Source of the DNA: Petrolisthes cinctipes | Taxonomy: Eukaryota; Arthropoda; Malacostraca; Decapoda; Porcellanidae | DNA: 64,000 nucleotides | Reading direction: 5' to 3' | Assembly (NCBI GenBank): GCA_033782935.1 | Contig: JAWQEG010001345.1 | Location: 248,001-312,000, forward strand | Part shown: piece after piece, positions 29,979 through 40,800 of the stretch | Position numbering within the stretch: the stretch's first letter is position 1 | How the letters are laid out: every line of letters starts with the position of its first letter | Made by a program: the position numbers and the translations under genes | Notes under the pieces: generated by a model | Databases searched by the model: none | What the model was told of the DNA's origin: nothing | Seen by the model: the letters and a program-made list of their open reading frames with translations, nothing else

Positions 29979-29983
29979 GTACA
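29979..29983 (+). repeat. Left 5-bp target site duplication (gtaca)
   Basis: The satellite reads atacatgtaca up to the insertion and resumes with gtacatatcgac after it. The uninterrupted paralogue at 63746-63750 has a single gtaca, so this pentamer was duplicated on insertion. Confidence 0.93.
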
Positions 29984-30098
29984 GTCTGTTACAGTTCCGT
30001 CTGGGCCACCCAGTATCGAGAGATCGCAGATGTGGCAGCAGTGTGTGTGTGTGCTCGAAAATTATACGGATCGTCAACACTCTCCCTCTGTAGTGAAC

Positions 30099-30293
30099 AT
30101 GACCCTGCCTCAAAGTTCATTCCATAGATGGCGCTGTGTAGTTGTGGAAGGAATGTGGACTGCAGGGTTGAAGTTTCGGGAAACCTCTATGCTCGTGCCA
30201 ATGAGTCATGAGCTCTCAGGCAGAGTGGTTGAGGAATGCTATTATGGAAATTTAACAACTATATTACACAATGATCAGGTGAAGCTAAGGTAA
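30099..30293 (+). other. Conserved 64-codon open frame in the left arm (possible exon)
   Basis: An ATG frame starts MTLPQSSFHR and ends NDQVKLR before a TAA at 30291-30293. The same frame exists in the right arm, and the one difference between them inside the frame (acc against aca, both Thr) is silent. A strong 5' splice-site match, AAG|GTAAAG, overlaps the stop, so the frame might continue through splicing. I recognise no domain in it. One silent change is too little to prove selection, and the outer arms are nearly identical in any case. It may equally be a chance frame in a non-coding terminal repeat. Confidence 0.3.
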
Positions 30294-30594
30294 AGTTGTT
30301 CGTGTCCTGAACAGTGAATATTTCTTCTTAATGGTTATCATGTTTGGCATGCAACATTGCTCAGCCGTTCTGACAGAGCTCACGTCTCGTTGCCACGATT
30401 GTTATCTTGTTTTTCTACCAACTAGGATCGGGCAGATAGGTTGTTTTCTTTGTCCATCATATTTTGGTAAGCATAATTTGAGATTACCTTTGATTTCGTA
30501 TTTTATTTGTAAGTCAGGCATTACATGCATAGTAATATTCCTTCATTGCTAAATACTTTTTCTCTCTCGTAATAAAAATGTTAAAGTCAATTGT

Positions 30595-30701
<107 letters not shown>

Positions 30702-31339
30702 ATAAACACCATCTTATCTTATCCTATCTCTATACTAATGAAATCGAACAGAGAGTGAGGACCAATTCCACAGTTGTTCGTTGTGATTTGTTAGCACCCA
30801 AACGAAAGAAACTAAACTGTGTAAATGACTTGTGTCTGATTTATTGGAAGCATCTGATGAGTAAAGTATGCAGCTATTGTAATAATACAAATGCTCAATT
30901 AATAGTTTTGGTGAATAGGAATAATCAGCTTTTGAGAAATAACGAAACCTTACAAGTGTGTTTGGGGAGGACTCTGACAAAATGACTGTGGAATCAGTCC
31001 TGGCTCCCTGACATTCTACGTTAATAAACAAATTAGTAGTGTCGAAATAAGCGATCGTTTTGCCAGTGATAATCAACTCGCATTGATTGTTAACTGGGTT
31101 ATGTTTGTTTTGAACCCACAGGTGAACGGGGAAGAGGCATCACTCCTAACGACCAAACGTGTGTTTAACCTACTAATAGATTACCCCAAGTTTTGCTAAT
31201 AGATACATTAATGTGTGCATAGTAGTAGGTGATCTACCAAATTTGCACACCGTTCACAATAATGATGGATTTATGTGAAGAAGAGAAGGGCGAAGTCTCA
31301 GAAAGTAGCCTAGGTGGGCAAGGTGAACTTCGTTGGAAA

Positions 31340-31542
31340 ACCATAGAGAACATGTGGGCTAATATGGTCAACTGCTGGGAGCCAGAGATGGTGGAGCGGA
31401 GACCGGAGGCACTAATGGCTCATACCCAGGCTCAGTGGGAGATGTTCCGCAACAAACCTAACAAATTCGACGCATTGTGGCCTCTGTGCCCGATAGACTG
31501 CGTGCCGTCATAGAGAAGGAAGGTGGCTGGACTGGATATTAA
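31340..31542 (+). pseudogene. Truncated Tc1/mariner-family transposase C-terminus
   Basis: The fragment begins within the region carrying the catalytic glutamate: residues IENMWANMV..W correspond to the NPIENxW block of Tc1-like DDE transposases. It ends with VPDRLRAVIEKEGGWTGY and a TAA at 31540-31542, typical of the family's C-terminus. The reading frame breaks once near 31467, where one base seems lost between NKF and RRIVASV. Everything upstream, including the DNA-binding domain and both aspartates, is absent, because the left arm of the palindrome joins directly at about 31340. The fragment cannot be active. The family assignment rests on motif recognition, not on a search. Confidence 0.72.
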
Positions 31543-31669
31543 TTGTCAATGTAAATAAAAAATTATTTTGTTTAAATAAATGTTGTTGGGTTGTCAAGGA
31601 TTGTATAACTCCTACTTTGGCTATTTACATTTATAGAGTGTTCCTGTCTATTGAAATTATGAACCTGTA
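31340..31669 (+). mobile_element. 3' remnant of a Tc1-like transposon
   Basis: This is the transposase tail described above plus its trailing region. It runs through an AT-rich stretch with AATAAA at 31575-31580 to a terminal segment gagtgttcctgtctattga ... gaacctgta. Read on the other strand, the end is TACAGGTTC followed by a CAATAGACAGGAACAC block, which resembles the inverted terminal repeats of insect Tc1-like elements ending at a TA. The matching left terminal repeat is not present in the window, so the remnant is 5'-truncated. Confidence 0.62.
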
Positions 31670-32445
31670 AAGATGACGAAAGTAGAGAATAACCAGAGTT
31701 TTATCTTTCCCCCGGCCAACGAGGGTTCAACCGCCGATTTTACAGCTGGTTAGCATATTTCTCGAATTTGGCTGGAGAGCAAGAAGTGCTGGGACAAAAT
31801 GAAGGAAAATTGCTCCTAACATATAGGAATAAAAGTAACCATAGGAAATTTTTTAAATAGTCTCATTGTCTTTCCCAGCTCATTTTACCTACTTGACTGC
31901 ATTTCAACCCAACCATACTTAATCTAACCTAACTGAACGGATTGCATTGACCAGGTCAGAATTGAAAAATATGCCTCCGAATAGGGGTCCCTATGAGTGT
32001 GCAGTGTGTTTTAAGATGTGATCTCGGGCACGGACGCGAATATTTTATATTTATTTATAATGCAAGTAAATCATGGTTTAATCACGTGTTCTGTCTGACT
32101 TTTACTAGGAGCTAATTTTCTTTAGGATTATTACACATACAGCATGATATCGGTAATGTCAATTTAGACACATTCTTCTTTAATTTGTGTAGCTAACGTT
32201 ATCTATTCATTACTTGATGACTCGAGAAAAAGATACACAGAATATGCGAGATGGATAGTTTCGGAGTAATTTCATAATTCGTAGGATTTATGGTAACGGG
32301 TGATACAATAAACAAAGTAATAAAAATCTTTAGGATTTTATCATTATAAGGAGTCGTTACTCTGAAACGCTCATCAAATACTGACTGGCAAACTACATTC
32401 CTAGCTAAAGTAATGACCCTACGTATCCGTCTGCTCAACCGGTGC
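31670..32445. other. Loop of the palindromic element, no recognised gene
   Basis: This is unique AT-rich sequence between the Tc1-like remnant and the right arm. It holds a short ctaacctaact stretch at 31924-31934 similar to insect telomere-type repeats, but only two units long. A poorly supported frame lies on the minus strand at its right end (32199-32471, extending into the right arm). I see no intact gene, RNA gene or tandem repeat here. Confidence 0.6.
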
Positions 32446-32471
32446 CTTCCAGTGAACTTCACCTTGCCCAC
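32199..32471 (-). pseudogene. Possible decayed helix-turn-helix transposase fragment
   Basis: A 90-codon frame on the minus strand reads outward from the right arm into the loop and opens only with a GTG. The stretch CQSVFDERFRVTTPYNDKI loosely resembles the N-terminal DNA-binding region of some insect transposon proteins, which have an RF..xTPxxxTI pattern before a linker. The remainder matches nothing I know. The similarity is weak and could be chance. Confidence 0.2.
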
Positions 32472-32747
32472 CTACTTTCCGAAACTTCGCCCTTCTCTTC
32501 CCCACAGCCACACACCGTTATCTCTGGAATAAATCAATCATTATGTGAACGATGTGCAAATTTAGTAAAACACCTACTGTTATGCACACACTATTTTTCA
32601 CTACAAAAGGTTAATTAGCAAAAATCGGGGTACTCTATTAGGAGGTTAAACACACGTTTGGTCGCTAGGAGTGATCCCTCTTCCCCATTCAGGTGTGGCT
32701 TCTAAACAAACATAACCCAGTTAATATAACAATCAATGCCAGTTGAT

Positions 32748-32760
32748 TATCATTGGCAAA
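32748..32760 (+). repeat. Left 13-bp target duplication of the retroposon
   Basis: The sequence tatcattggcaaa occurs here and at 33065-33077. The mirrored place in the left arm has one copy of the related gttttgccagtgata sequence. Confidence 0.88.
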
Positions 32761-33064
32761 TTGATTGATTGATTGATTTTTGGCGCTGCAACATCGAGAT
32801 CATATAGCGCTAGAAGAAGGTGATAGAAGAGGTGGGACAGCAAGCAGGAAGGAAATAGAAAGAAAAGAGACAGTTGAATAACTGAAAGAGATTGGCTGGG
32901 GCCGAAGGGGCGCCAAAACCCTTAAAGTATTGCCCTCTATCACTACCGGCAATACCCCCCTACGGGGTCTAAAGGAGAAAGGGAGAAGAGGTGAAGATGA
33001 GGGAAAGGTGAAGAAAGAACAGGATAAGAAAAGTGAAAAAGTTAGAAGGAGGTGAAGAAGAATC
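32761..33064 (-). mobile_element. 304-bp SINE-like or 5'-truncated non-LTR retroposon
   Basis: The insertion is present only in the right arm and flanked by a 13-bp duplication, so it landed after the palindrome formed. Read on the minus strand it begins with a pyrimidine-rich stretch (gattcttcttcacctcc). It then passes through a GC-richer core (taggggggtattgccggtag and ttttggcgccccttcggcc) and ends gcgccaaaaatcaatcaatc, a short ATCA-repeat tail. A simple-repeat tail plus a variable-length target duplication is the mark of target-primed reverse transcription. I found no clear pol III A or B box, so a truncated LINE end is as likely as a SINE. It encodes nothing. Confidence 0.8.
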
Positions 33065-33077
33065 TATCATTGGCAAA
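33065..33077 (+). repeat. Right 13-bp target duplication of the retroposon
   Basis: Second copy of tatcattggcaaa, after which the arm sequence resumes with agatcacatatttcgac, matching the mirrored left arm. Confidence 0.88.
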
Positions 33078-33427
33078 AGATCACATATTTCGACACTTAT
33101 GTGTTTAACGTGGAATGTCAAGGAGTCAGGGCCGGTCCCGCATAGTCATTTTGTTTGTCAGATTCCTCCCCAAACACACTCGTAAGCCTTCGTTATTTCC
33201 CAAAAGCTGAGTATACCTATTCACCAAAACTATCAAGCACTAGTATTATTACAATATCTGTAAACTTTACTCATCAGGTTAATCCAATAAATCAGTCAAA
33301 AGTCATTTACACAGTTTAGATTCTTTCGTTTGGGCGCTAACAAACTACAACGAACAACTGTGGAATTGGTCCTAAATCTCCATACGATTTCATATCTAAA
33401 TAGACTGGATAAGATAAGATAGTGTTC

Positions 33428-33540
<113 letters not shown>

Positions 33541-33783
33541 AGGAGTATTTAGTAATGAAGGAATTTTACTATGCATGTAATACACTGTAACGTGACTTAC
33601 AAATAAAATACAAAATCAGAGGTGAACATCAAATAATGCCTACCAAAATATGATGGCCAAAGCAAACAACCTATCTGCTCGATCTGCTCGAGTTGGTAGA
33701 AAAACAAGAAAACAATGCAATGTTGCATGCTAAACATGATAACCATTAAGAAGAAATATTCACTGTTCAGGCTACGAACAACT

Positions 33784-33978
33784 TTACCTTAGCTTCACCT
33801 GATCATTGTGTAATATAGTTGTTAAATTTCCATAATAGCATTCCTCAACCACTCTGCCTGAGAGCTCATGACTCATTGGCACGAGCATAGATGTTTCCCG
33901 AAACTTCAACCCTGCAGTCCACATTCCTTCCACAACTACACAGCGCCATCTATGGAATGAACTTTGAGGCAGGGTCAT
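33784..33978 (-). other. Conserved 64-codon open frame in the right arm (possible exon)
   Basis: This is the mirrored copy of the frame at 30099-30293, with an identical predicted peptide. It ends at the same TAA overlapping an AAG|GTAAAG donor-like site. Upstream, the frame stays open across the gtgtgtgtg run, but without an ATG. No domain is recognised. Confidence 0.3.
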
Positions 33979-34094
33979 GTTCACTACAGAGGGAGAGTGT
34001 TGACGATCCGTATAATTTTCGAGCACACACACACACTGCTGTCACATCTGCGATCTCTCGATACTGGGTGGCCCAGTCGGAACTGTAACAAACA

Positions 34095-34099
34095 GTACA
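34095..34099 (+). repeat. Right 5-bp target site duplication (gtaca)
   Basis: This is the pentamer that follows the element tip (ggaactgtaacaaaca). The satellite continues in phase with tatcgactttgggcaccc. Confidence 0.93.
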
Positions 34100-34821
34100 T
34101 ATCGACTTTGGGCACCCAAAATATCGATTTTTAGCATGTTTTGAGTCTATATTTTGAAAACATTTTAGCACTGCGTAGGCATATACAGATCGCTTCTGGG
34201 ACCCAAAAATATCGAATTTTCAGGTGTTTTGAGCCTGAATTTAAGATATAAACGGGTACTGAAGATGCATGCACATATCGACTTTTTGCACCTAAAATAT
34301 CGATTTTGGGCATGTTTTAGGTCTGTATCTTGAAAACATTCTAGCATGGAGTAGGCATATACAGGTTGCTTCTGGGACCAAAAAATATCGAATTTTCGGG
34401 TGTTTTGAGCCTGAATTTGAGATATAAACGAGTACAGAAGATGCATGCACATATCGACTTGGGACACCTAAAATATAAATTTTTAGCATGTTTTAAACCT
34501 ATATTTTAAAAACATTCTAGCACTGAGTAAACATGTACAGATCGCTTCTGGAACTTAAAACTATTGAATATTCGGGTGTTTGAGCCTGAACTTGAGATGT
34601 AAACCGGTACTGAAGATACATGCACATATCGACTTTTTGCACCTAAAATATCGATTTTAAGCTTGTCTTGGGTCTGTATCTTGAAAACATTCTAACACGG
34701 AGTAGGCATGTACAGATCGCTTCTGGGACCCAAAAATACCGAATTTTCGGGTGTTTTGAGCCTGAATTTGAGATATAAACGGGTGCAGAAGATACATGCA
34801 CATATCGATTTTGGGCACCTA

Positions 34822-37800
34822 AAATATCGATTTTCAGCATGTTTTATGGCCTGTATTTTTAAAGTACTCTAACAATGAGTAGGCATGTATACCAGATCGC
34901 TTCTGGAACCCAAAAATACAGAATATTCGGGTGTTTAGAGCCTGAATTTAAGATATAAACGGGTACAGAAGATGCATGCACATATTGACTATGGGCAGCT
35001 AAAATATCGATTTTCAGCATGTTTTGGGCATGTATTTTGAAAATACTTAAACACGGAGTAGGCATATACAGATTGCATCTAGGACCCAAAAACATCGAAT
35101 TTTCGGGTGTTTTGAGCCTAAATTTAAGATATAAACTGGTACAGAATATCTATGCACACATCGACTTGGGAAACCTAAAATATCGAGTTTTAGCATATTT
35201 TGAGCCTATATTTTGCAAACATTCTAGCACTGAGTAGGCATGTACAGATCTCTTCTTGGACCCAAAAATATTGAATTTTTGGGTATTTTGAGCCTGAATT
35301 TTAGATATAAACGTGTACAGAAGATGAATGCACATATCGACATTGGGAACCTAAAATATCGATTTTTAGCATGTATTGGGCTTCTATTTTGAAAATATTC
35401 TAGCACGGAGTAGGCATGCACAGATCGCTTCTGGGACCCAAAAATATCGAATTTTCGGGTGTTTTGAGCCTGAATTTGAAATATAAAAAACGCGTACAGA
35501 AGATGCATGCACATATAGACTTTGGGCACCCAAATTTATCGATTTTGAGCATAATTTGGACCTGTATCTTGAAAATACTCTAACACGGAGTAGGCATGTA
35601 CATATCGCTTCTCGTTCCTAAAAATATCGAATTTTCGGGTGTTTTGAGCCTGAATTTGAGATATAAACGGGTACAGTACAGAAGATGCATGCACATATCG
35701 ACATTGGGCATCTAAAATATCGATTTTTAGCATGTTTTGGGTCTGTATCTTGAAAACATTCTAGCAAGGAGTAGGCATGTACAGATTGCTTATGGGACCC
35801 AAAAATATCGAATTTTCGGGTGTTTTGAGCCTGAATTTAAGATATAAACGGGTACTGAAGATGCATGCACATATCGACTTTTTGCACCTAAAATATCGAT
35901 TTTAAGCATGTTTTGGGTCTGTATCTTGAAAACATTCTAACACGGAGTAGGCATGTACAGATCGCTTCTGGGACCCAAAAATACCGAATTTTCGGGTGTT
36001 TTGAGCCTGAATTTGAGATATAAACGGGTGCAGAAGATGCATGCACATATCGACTTTGAGCACCCAAAATATCGATTTTTAGCATGTTTTGGGCCAATAT
36101 TTTGAAATTATTCTAGCACTGAGTAGGCATGTACAGATCGCTTCTGGGACCCAAAAATATTGAATTTTTAGGTGTTTTGAGCCTGAATTTGAGATATAAA
36201 CGGGTACTAAAGATGCAGGCACATATCGACTTTTTAAACCTAAAATATCGATTTTTAGCATGTTTTAAGCCTATATTTTGAAAAAAAATCTAGCACTGAG
36301 TAGGCATGTACAGATCGCTTCTGGGACCCAAAAATACCGAATTTTCGGGTGTTTTGAGCCTGAATTTGAGATATAAACGAGTACAGAAGATGCATGCACA
36401 AATCGACTTGGGTCACCTAAAATATAATTTTTTAGAATGTTTTAAACCTATATTTTAAAAACATTCTAGCACTGAGTAAACATGTACAGATCGCTTCTGG
36501 AACTTAAAACTATTGAATATTCGGGTGTTTGAGCCTGAATTTGAGATGTAAACCGGTACTGAAGATACATGCACATATCGACTTTTTGCACCTAAAATAT
36601 CGATTTTAAGCATGTTTTGGGTCTGTATCTTGAAAACATTCTAACACGGAGTAGGCATGTACAGATCGCTTCTGGGACCCAAAAATACCGAATTTTCGGG
36701 TGTTTTGAGCCTGAATTTGAGATATAAACGGGTGCAGAAGATACATGCACATATCGACTTTGGGCACCTAAAATATCGATTTTCAGCATGTTTTATGGCC
36801 TGTATTTTTAAAGTACTCTAACACTGAGTAGGCATGTATACCAGATCGCTTCTGGAACCCAAAAATACAGAATTTTCGGGTGTTTAGAGCCTGAATTTAA
36901 GATATAAACGGGTACAGAAGATGCATGCACATATTGACTATGGGCAGCTAAAATATCGATTTTCAGCATGTTTTGGGCATGTATTTTGAAAATACTTAAA
37001 CACGGAGTAGGCATATACAGATTGCATCTAGGACCCAAAAACATCGAATTTTCGGGTGTTTTGAGCCTAAATTTGAGATATAAACTGGTACAGAATATTT
37101 ATGCACACATCGACTTGGGACACCTAAAATATCGATTTTTAGCATATTTTGAGCCTATATTTTGCAAACATTCTAGCACTGAGTAGGCATGTACAGATCT
37201 CTTCTTGGACCGAAAAATATCGAATTTTTGGGTGTTTTGAGCCTGAATTTGAGATATAAACGTGTACAGAAGATGAATGCACATATCGACATTGGGAACC
37301 TAAAATATCGATTTTTAGCATGTATTGGGCTTTTATTTTGAAAATATTCTAGCTCGGAGTAGGCATGCACAGATCGCTTCTGGGACCCAAAAATACCGAG
37401 TTTTTGGGAGTTTTGAGCCTGAATTTGAGATATAAACGGGTACAGTACAGAAGATGCATGCACATATCGACATTGGGCATCTAAAATATCGATTTTTAGC
37501 ATGTTTTAGGTCTGTATCTTGAAAACATTCCAGCATTGCGTAGGCATGTACAGATTGCTTCTGGGAACCAAAAATATCGAATTTTCGGGTGTTTTGAGCC
37601 TGAATTTGAAATATAAAAAACGCGTACAGAAGATGCATGCACATATCGACTTTGGGCACCCAAAATATCGATTTTGAGCATGTTTTGGGCCTATATTTTG
37701 AAAGTATTCTAACACAGAGTAGGCATGAAAAGATCGCTTCTGGGACACAAAAATATCAAATTTTCAAATGTTTTGAGCTTGAATTTGAGATATAATCGGG

Positions 37801-40800
37801 TAAAGAAAATACATGTACATATCGACTTTGGGCACCCAAAATATCGATTTTTAGCATGTTTTGAGTCTATATTTTGAAAACATTTTAGCACTGCGTAGGC
37901 ATATACAGATCGCTTCTGGGACCCAAAAATATCGAATTTTCGGGTGTTTTGAGCCTGAATTTAAGATATAAACGGGTACTGAAGATGCATGCACATATCG
38001 ACTTTTTGCACCTAAAATATCGATTTTAAGCATGTTTTGGGTCTGTATCTTGAAAACATTCTAACACGGAGTAGGCATGTACAGATCGCTTCTGGGACCC
38101 AAAAATACCGAATTTTCGGGTGTTTTGAGCCTGAATTTGAAATATAAACGGGTGCAGAAGATGCATGCATATATCGACTTTTTGCACCAAAAATATAGAT
38201 TTTTAACATGTTTTGGGCATGTATCTTGAAAACATTCTAGGGTGGAATAGGTATATACAGGTCACTTCTGGGACCAAAAAATATCGAATTTTCACGTGTT
38301 TTGAGCCTGAATTTGAGATATAAACGAGTACAGAAGATGCATGCACATATCGACTTGGGAAACCTAAAATATAAATTTTTAGGATGTTTTAAACCTATAT
38401 TTTAAAAACATTCTAGCACTGAGTAAACATGTACAGATCGCTTCTGGAACTTAAAACTATTGAATATTCGGGTGTTTGAGCCTGAATTTGAGATGTAAAC
38501 CGGTACTGAAGATACATGCACATATCGACTTTTTGCACCTAAAATATCGATTTTAAGCTTGTTTTGGGTCTGTATCTTGAAAACATTCTAGCAAGAAGTA
38601 GGCATGTACAGATCGCTTCTGGGACCCAAAAATACCGAATTTTCGGGTGTTTTGAGCCTGAATTTGAGATATAAACGGGTGCAGAAGATGCTTGCACATA
38701 TCGACTTTGGGCACCTAAAATATCGATTTTCAGCATGTTTTGGGCATGTATTTTGAAAATACTTAAACACGGAAAAGGCATATACAGATTGCATCTAAAA
38801 CCCAAAAATATCGAATTTTCGGGTGTTTTGAGCCTGAATTTGAGATATAAACGAGTACTGAATAAGCATGCACATATCGACTTTTTGCACCTAAAATATC
38901 GATTTTGGGCATGTTTTGGGTCTGTATCTTGAAAACATTCTAGCGTGGAGTAGGTATATACAGGTCACTTCTAGGACCAAAAAATATCGAATTTTCACGT
39001 GTTTTGAGCCTGAATTTGAGATATAAACGAGTACAGAAGATGCATGCACATATCGACTTGGGAAACCTAAAATATAAATTTTTAGCATGTTTTAAACCTA
39101 TATTTTAAAAACATTCTAGAACTGAGTAGACATGTACAGATCGCTTCTGGAACCTAAAACTATTGAATATTAGGGTGTTTTGAGCCTGAATTTGAGATAT
39201 AAACGGGTGCAGAAGATGCATGCACATATAGACTTTGGGCACCTAAAATATCGATTTTCAGCATGTTTTATGGCTTGTATTTTTAAACTACTCTAACACT
39301 GAGTAGGCATGCATACAAGATCGCTTCTGGAACCCAAAAATACCGAATTTTCGGGTGTTTAGAGCCTGAATTTAAGTATAAACGGGTACAGAAGATGCAT
39401 GCACATATTGACTATGGGCAGCTAAAATATCGATTTTCAGCATGTTTTGGGCATGTATTTTGAAAATACTTAAACACGGAGTAGGCATATACAGATTGCA
39501 TCTAAAACCCAAAAAATATCGAGTTTTCGGGTGTTTTGAGCCAGAATTTGAAATATAAAAAACGCGTACAGAAGATGCATGCACATATCGACTTTGGGCA
39601 CCCAAAATATCGATTTTGAGCATGTTTTGGACCTGTATTTTGAAAATACTCTAACACGGTGTAGGCATGTACATATCGCTTCTCGTTCCTAAAAATATCG
39701 AATTTTCGGGTGTTTTGAGCCTGAATTTGAAATATAAACGGGTACAGAGGATGCATGCACATATCGACTTTTTGCACCTAAAATATCGATTTTTAGCATA
39801 TTTTTAGCCTATATTTTGAAAAAAAATTCTAGCACTGAGTAGGCATGTACAGATCGCTTCTGGGACACAAAAATATCGAATTTTTTGGGTGTTTTGAGCC
39901 TGAATTTGAGATATAATCGGGTACAGAAAATACATGTACATATCGACTTTGGGCACCCAAAATATCGATTTGAGCATGTTTTCGGTCTATAATTTGAAAA
40001 TACTCTAACACGGAGTAGGCATGTACAGATTGCTTCTGGGACCTAAAAATATCAAATTTTCGGGTCTTTTGAGCCTGAATTTGAGATATAATCGGGTACA
40101 GAAGATGCATGCACATATCGACTTTGGGCACCTAAAATACCGATTTTCAGCATGTTTTGGGCATGTATTTTGAAAGTACTCTAACACGGAGTAGGCATGT
40201 ACAGATCGCTTCTGGGACCCAAAAATATCGAATTTTCGAGTGTTTTCATCTTGAATTTGAGATATAAACGGGTACAGAACATGCATGCACATATCGACTT
40301 TTTGCACCTAAAATATCGATTTTTAGCATGTTTTGAGCCTATATTTTGAAAACATTCTAGGACTGAGTAGGCATGTACAGATCGCTTCTGGAACCCAAAA
40401 ATATTGAATTTTCGGGAGTTTTGTGACTGAATTTGATATGTAAACAGGTAATGAAGATGCATGCACATATCGACTCTTTGCACCTAAAATATCGATTTTG
40501 AGCATGTTATGGGTCTGTATTGTGAAAATACTCTAACAAGAAGTATGCATGTACAGATCGTTTCTGGGACACAAAAATATCGTATTTTCGGGTGTTTTGA
40601 GCCTGAATTTGAGATATAAACGGGTACTGAAGATGTATGCACATATCGACTTTGGGCACCTAAAATAAAGATTTTTAGCTTGTTTTGGGCCTATATTTTA
40701 AAAATATTTTATTACTGAGTAGGCATGTACAGATCGCTTCTGGAACCAAAAATAGCGAATTTTCGTGTGTTTTGAGCCTGCATTTGAGATATAAACGGCT

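Larger units (their letters stand above)
1..29983. repeat. 176-bp satellite array, left block
   Basis: This block is an uninterrupted tandem array with a 176-bp period. Landmark blocks such as agatgcatgcacatatcgac, the two AAAATATCGAT-type boxes and gtacagatcgcttctggg recur about every 176 bp, with one- or two-base indels. That makes about 170 monomers. Neighbouring monomers differ noticeably, while monomers 12, 13, 14 or 18 units apart can be almost identical, so the block is built of higher-order repeats. There are no other insertions in it: every 300-bp stretch I looked at is satellite. Frames of up to about 210 codons exist in this block on the minus strand, but they rotate through the three frames from monomer to monomer and show no independent coding signal. 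The last five bases are the left target duplication of the inserted element. Confidence 0.97.

Noticed and set aside
1..29983. CRISPR-like regular repetition
   Set aside because: Repeats are contiguous 176-bp units without unique spacers, in eukaryotic sequence with transposon remnants.
31327..31343. CENP-B-box-like start (cttcgttggaaa) at the arm/loop junction
   Set aside because: The required CGGG after the central A residues is missing (accat follows), and it is a single site in the inserted element, not in the satellite.
31229..31513. Genuine 94-aa gene in the loop
   Set aside because: It is a chance fusion of arm sequence with a frameshifted Tc1-like transposase tail; the real family C-terminus continues in another frame to 31542.
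31924..31934. Telomere-type repeat (ctaacctaact)
   Set aside because: Only about two CCTAA-like units, far too short to be a telomeric tract; kept only as a weak hint about the host.
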